64,000 bases of DNA, taken from Bos javanicus. Taxonomy: Eukaryota > Chordata > Mammalia > Artiodactyla > Bovidae. The notes below the pieces were generated by a model that saw nothing but the letters and a program-made list of their open reading frames with translations, did no database searches and was not told the DNA's origin. The first letter of the stretch is position 1. Every line of letters begins with the position of its first letter. The stretch lies in contig NC_083885.1 of NCBI RefSeq assembly GCF_032452875.1, positions 62,318,425 through 62,382,424 on the forward strand, in the 5' to 3' direction. This document shows, piece by piece, positions 63,967 through 64,000 of this stretch. A program made the translations under genes and the position numbers.

Positions 63967-64000
63967 ACAGTTCCCCAAGGCCCCCAGGCAGGCTGGGACT

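Noticed and set aside
62200..64000. First exon of the gene expected beyond ZNF628 (ISOC2 in human order)
   Set aside because: No matching N-terminal coding was seen; the stretch is MER20-like, Bov-tA and BovB sequence.

Overview
This window is nuclear DNA of a bovid ruminant (cattle, sheep or goat type). It is dense with SINEs of the Bov-tA/BOVA2 class (tRNA-Glu plus BovB tail), CHR-type SINEs and BovB LINE pieces with reverse-transcriptase coding remnants. It has spliced GC-rich genes and CpG-island promoters. The gene order matches the conserved block known from human 19q13.42, in inverted orientation: SBK3 (+), SBK2 (+), SSC5D (-), NAT14 (-), ZNF628 (-). I could not run a search, so gene names rest on recognising the proteins and on exon phases that close exactly.

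Layout: 1-7.9 kb is intergenic, with old L1, BovB, BOVA2 and CHR copies. SBK3 spans 7.9-13.0 kb (4 coding exons, 367 aa); its last intron holds a 1.45-kb GGAT-type tetranucleotide satellite. From 13.1 to 16.0 kb there are two GC-rich minisatellite clusters of opposite orientation. SBK2 spans 16.5-20.0 kb (3 coding exons, 352 aa) with a poly(A) signal at 20.49 kb. From 20.5 to 28.6 kb is a repeat-rich intergenic stretch between the convergent SBK2 and SSC5D 3' ends. SSC5D spans 51.1-28.7 kb (14 coding exons, about 1644 aa: signal peptide, five group-B SRCR domains, Ser/Thr/Pro mucin-like tail, C-terminal helical segment). Its large 5-kb and 6-kb introns carry BovB, a U6 pseudogene, L1, an old MaLR LTR and an intronic CpG-rich promoter-like block. 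NAT14 spans 54.1-52.6 kb (206 aa) with a CpG promoter at 54.5-54.9 kb. ZNF628 spans 58.4-55.35 kb (1028 aa, 16 C2H2 fingers), with a CpG-island promoter near 61.7-62.1 kb. The remainder to 64 kb is intergenic and ends in a BovB 3' fragment.

The genes do not form a pathway. SBK2 and SBK3 are a tandem kinase pair. SSC5D is a secreted scavenger-receptor glycoprotein, NAT14 a predicted membrane GNAT acetyltransferase and ZNF628 a nuclear zinc-finger regulator. I see no new multi-gene system. The points most worth checking are the TATA-containing promoter-like block inside SSC5D, a frame-preserving tandem repeat that keeps an SSC5D intron open after SRCR2, the bovid mucin repeat array, a perfect double AP-1 palindrome in SBK3 intron 1, and ETS-CRE plus X-box motifs at NAT14.
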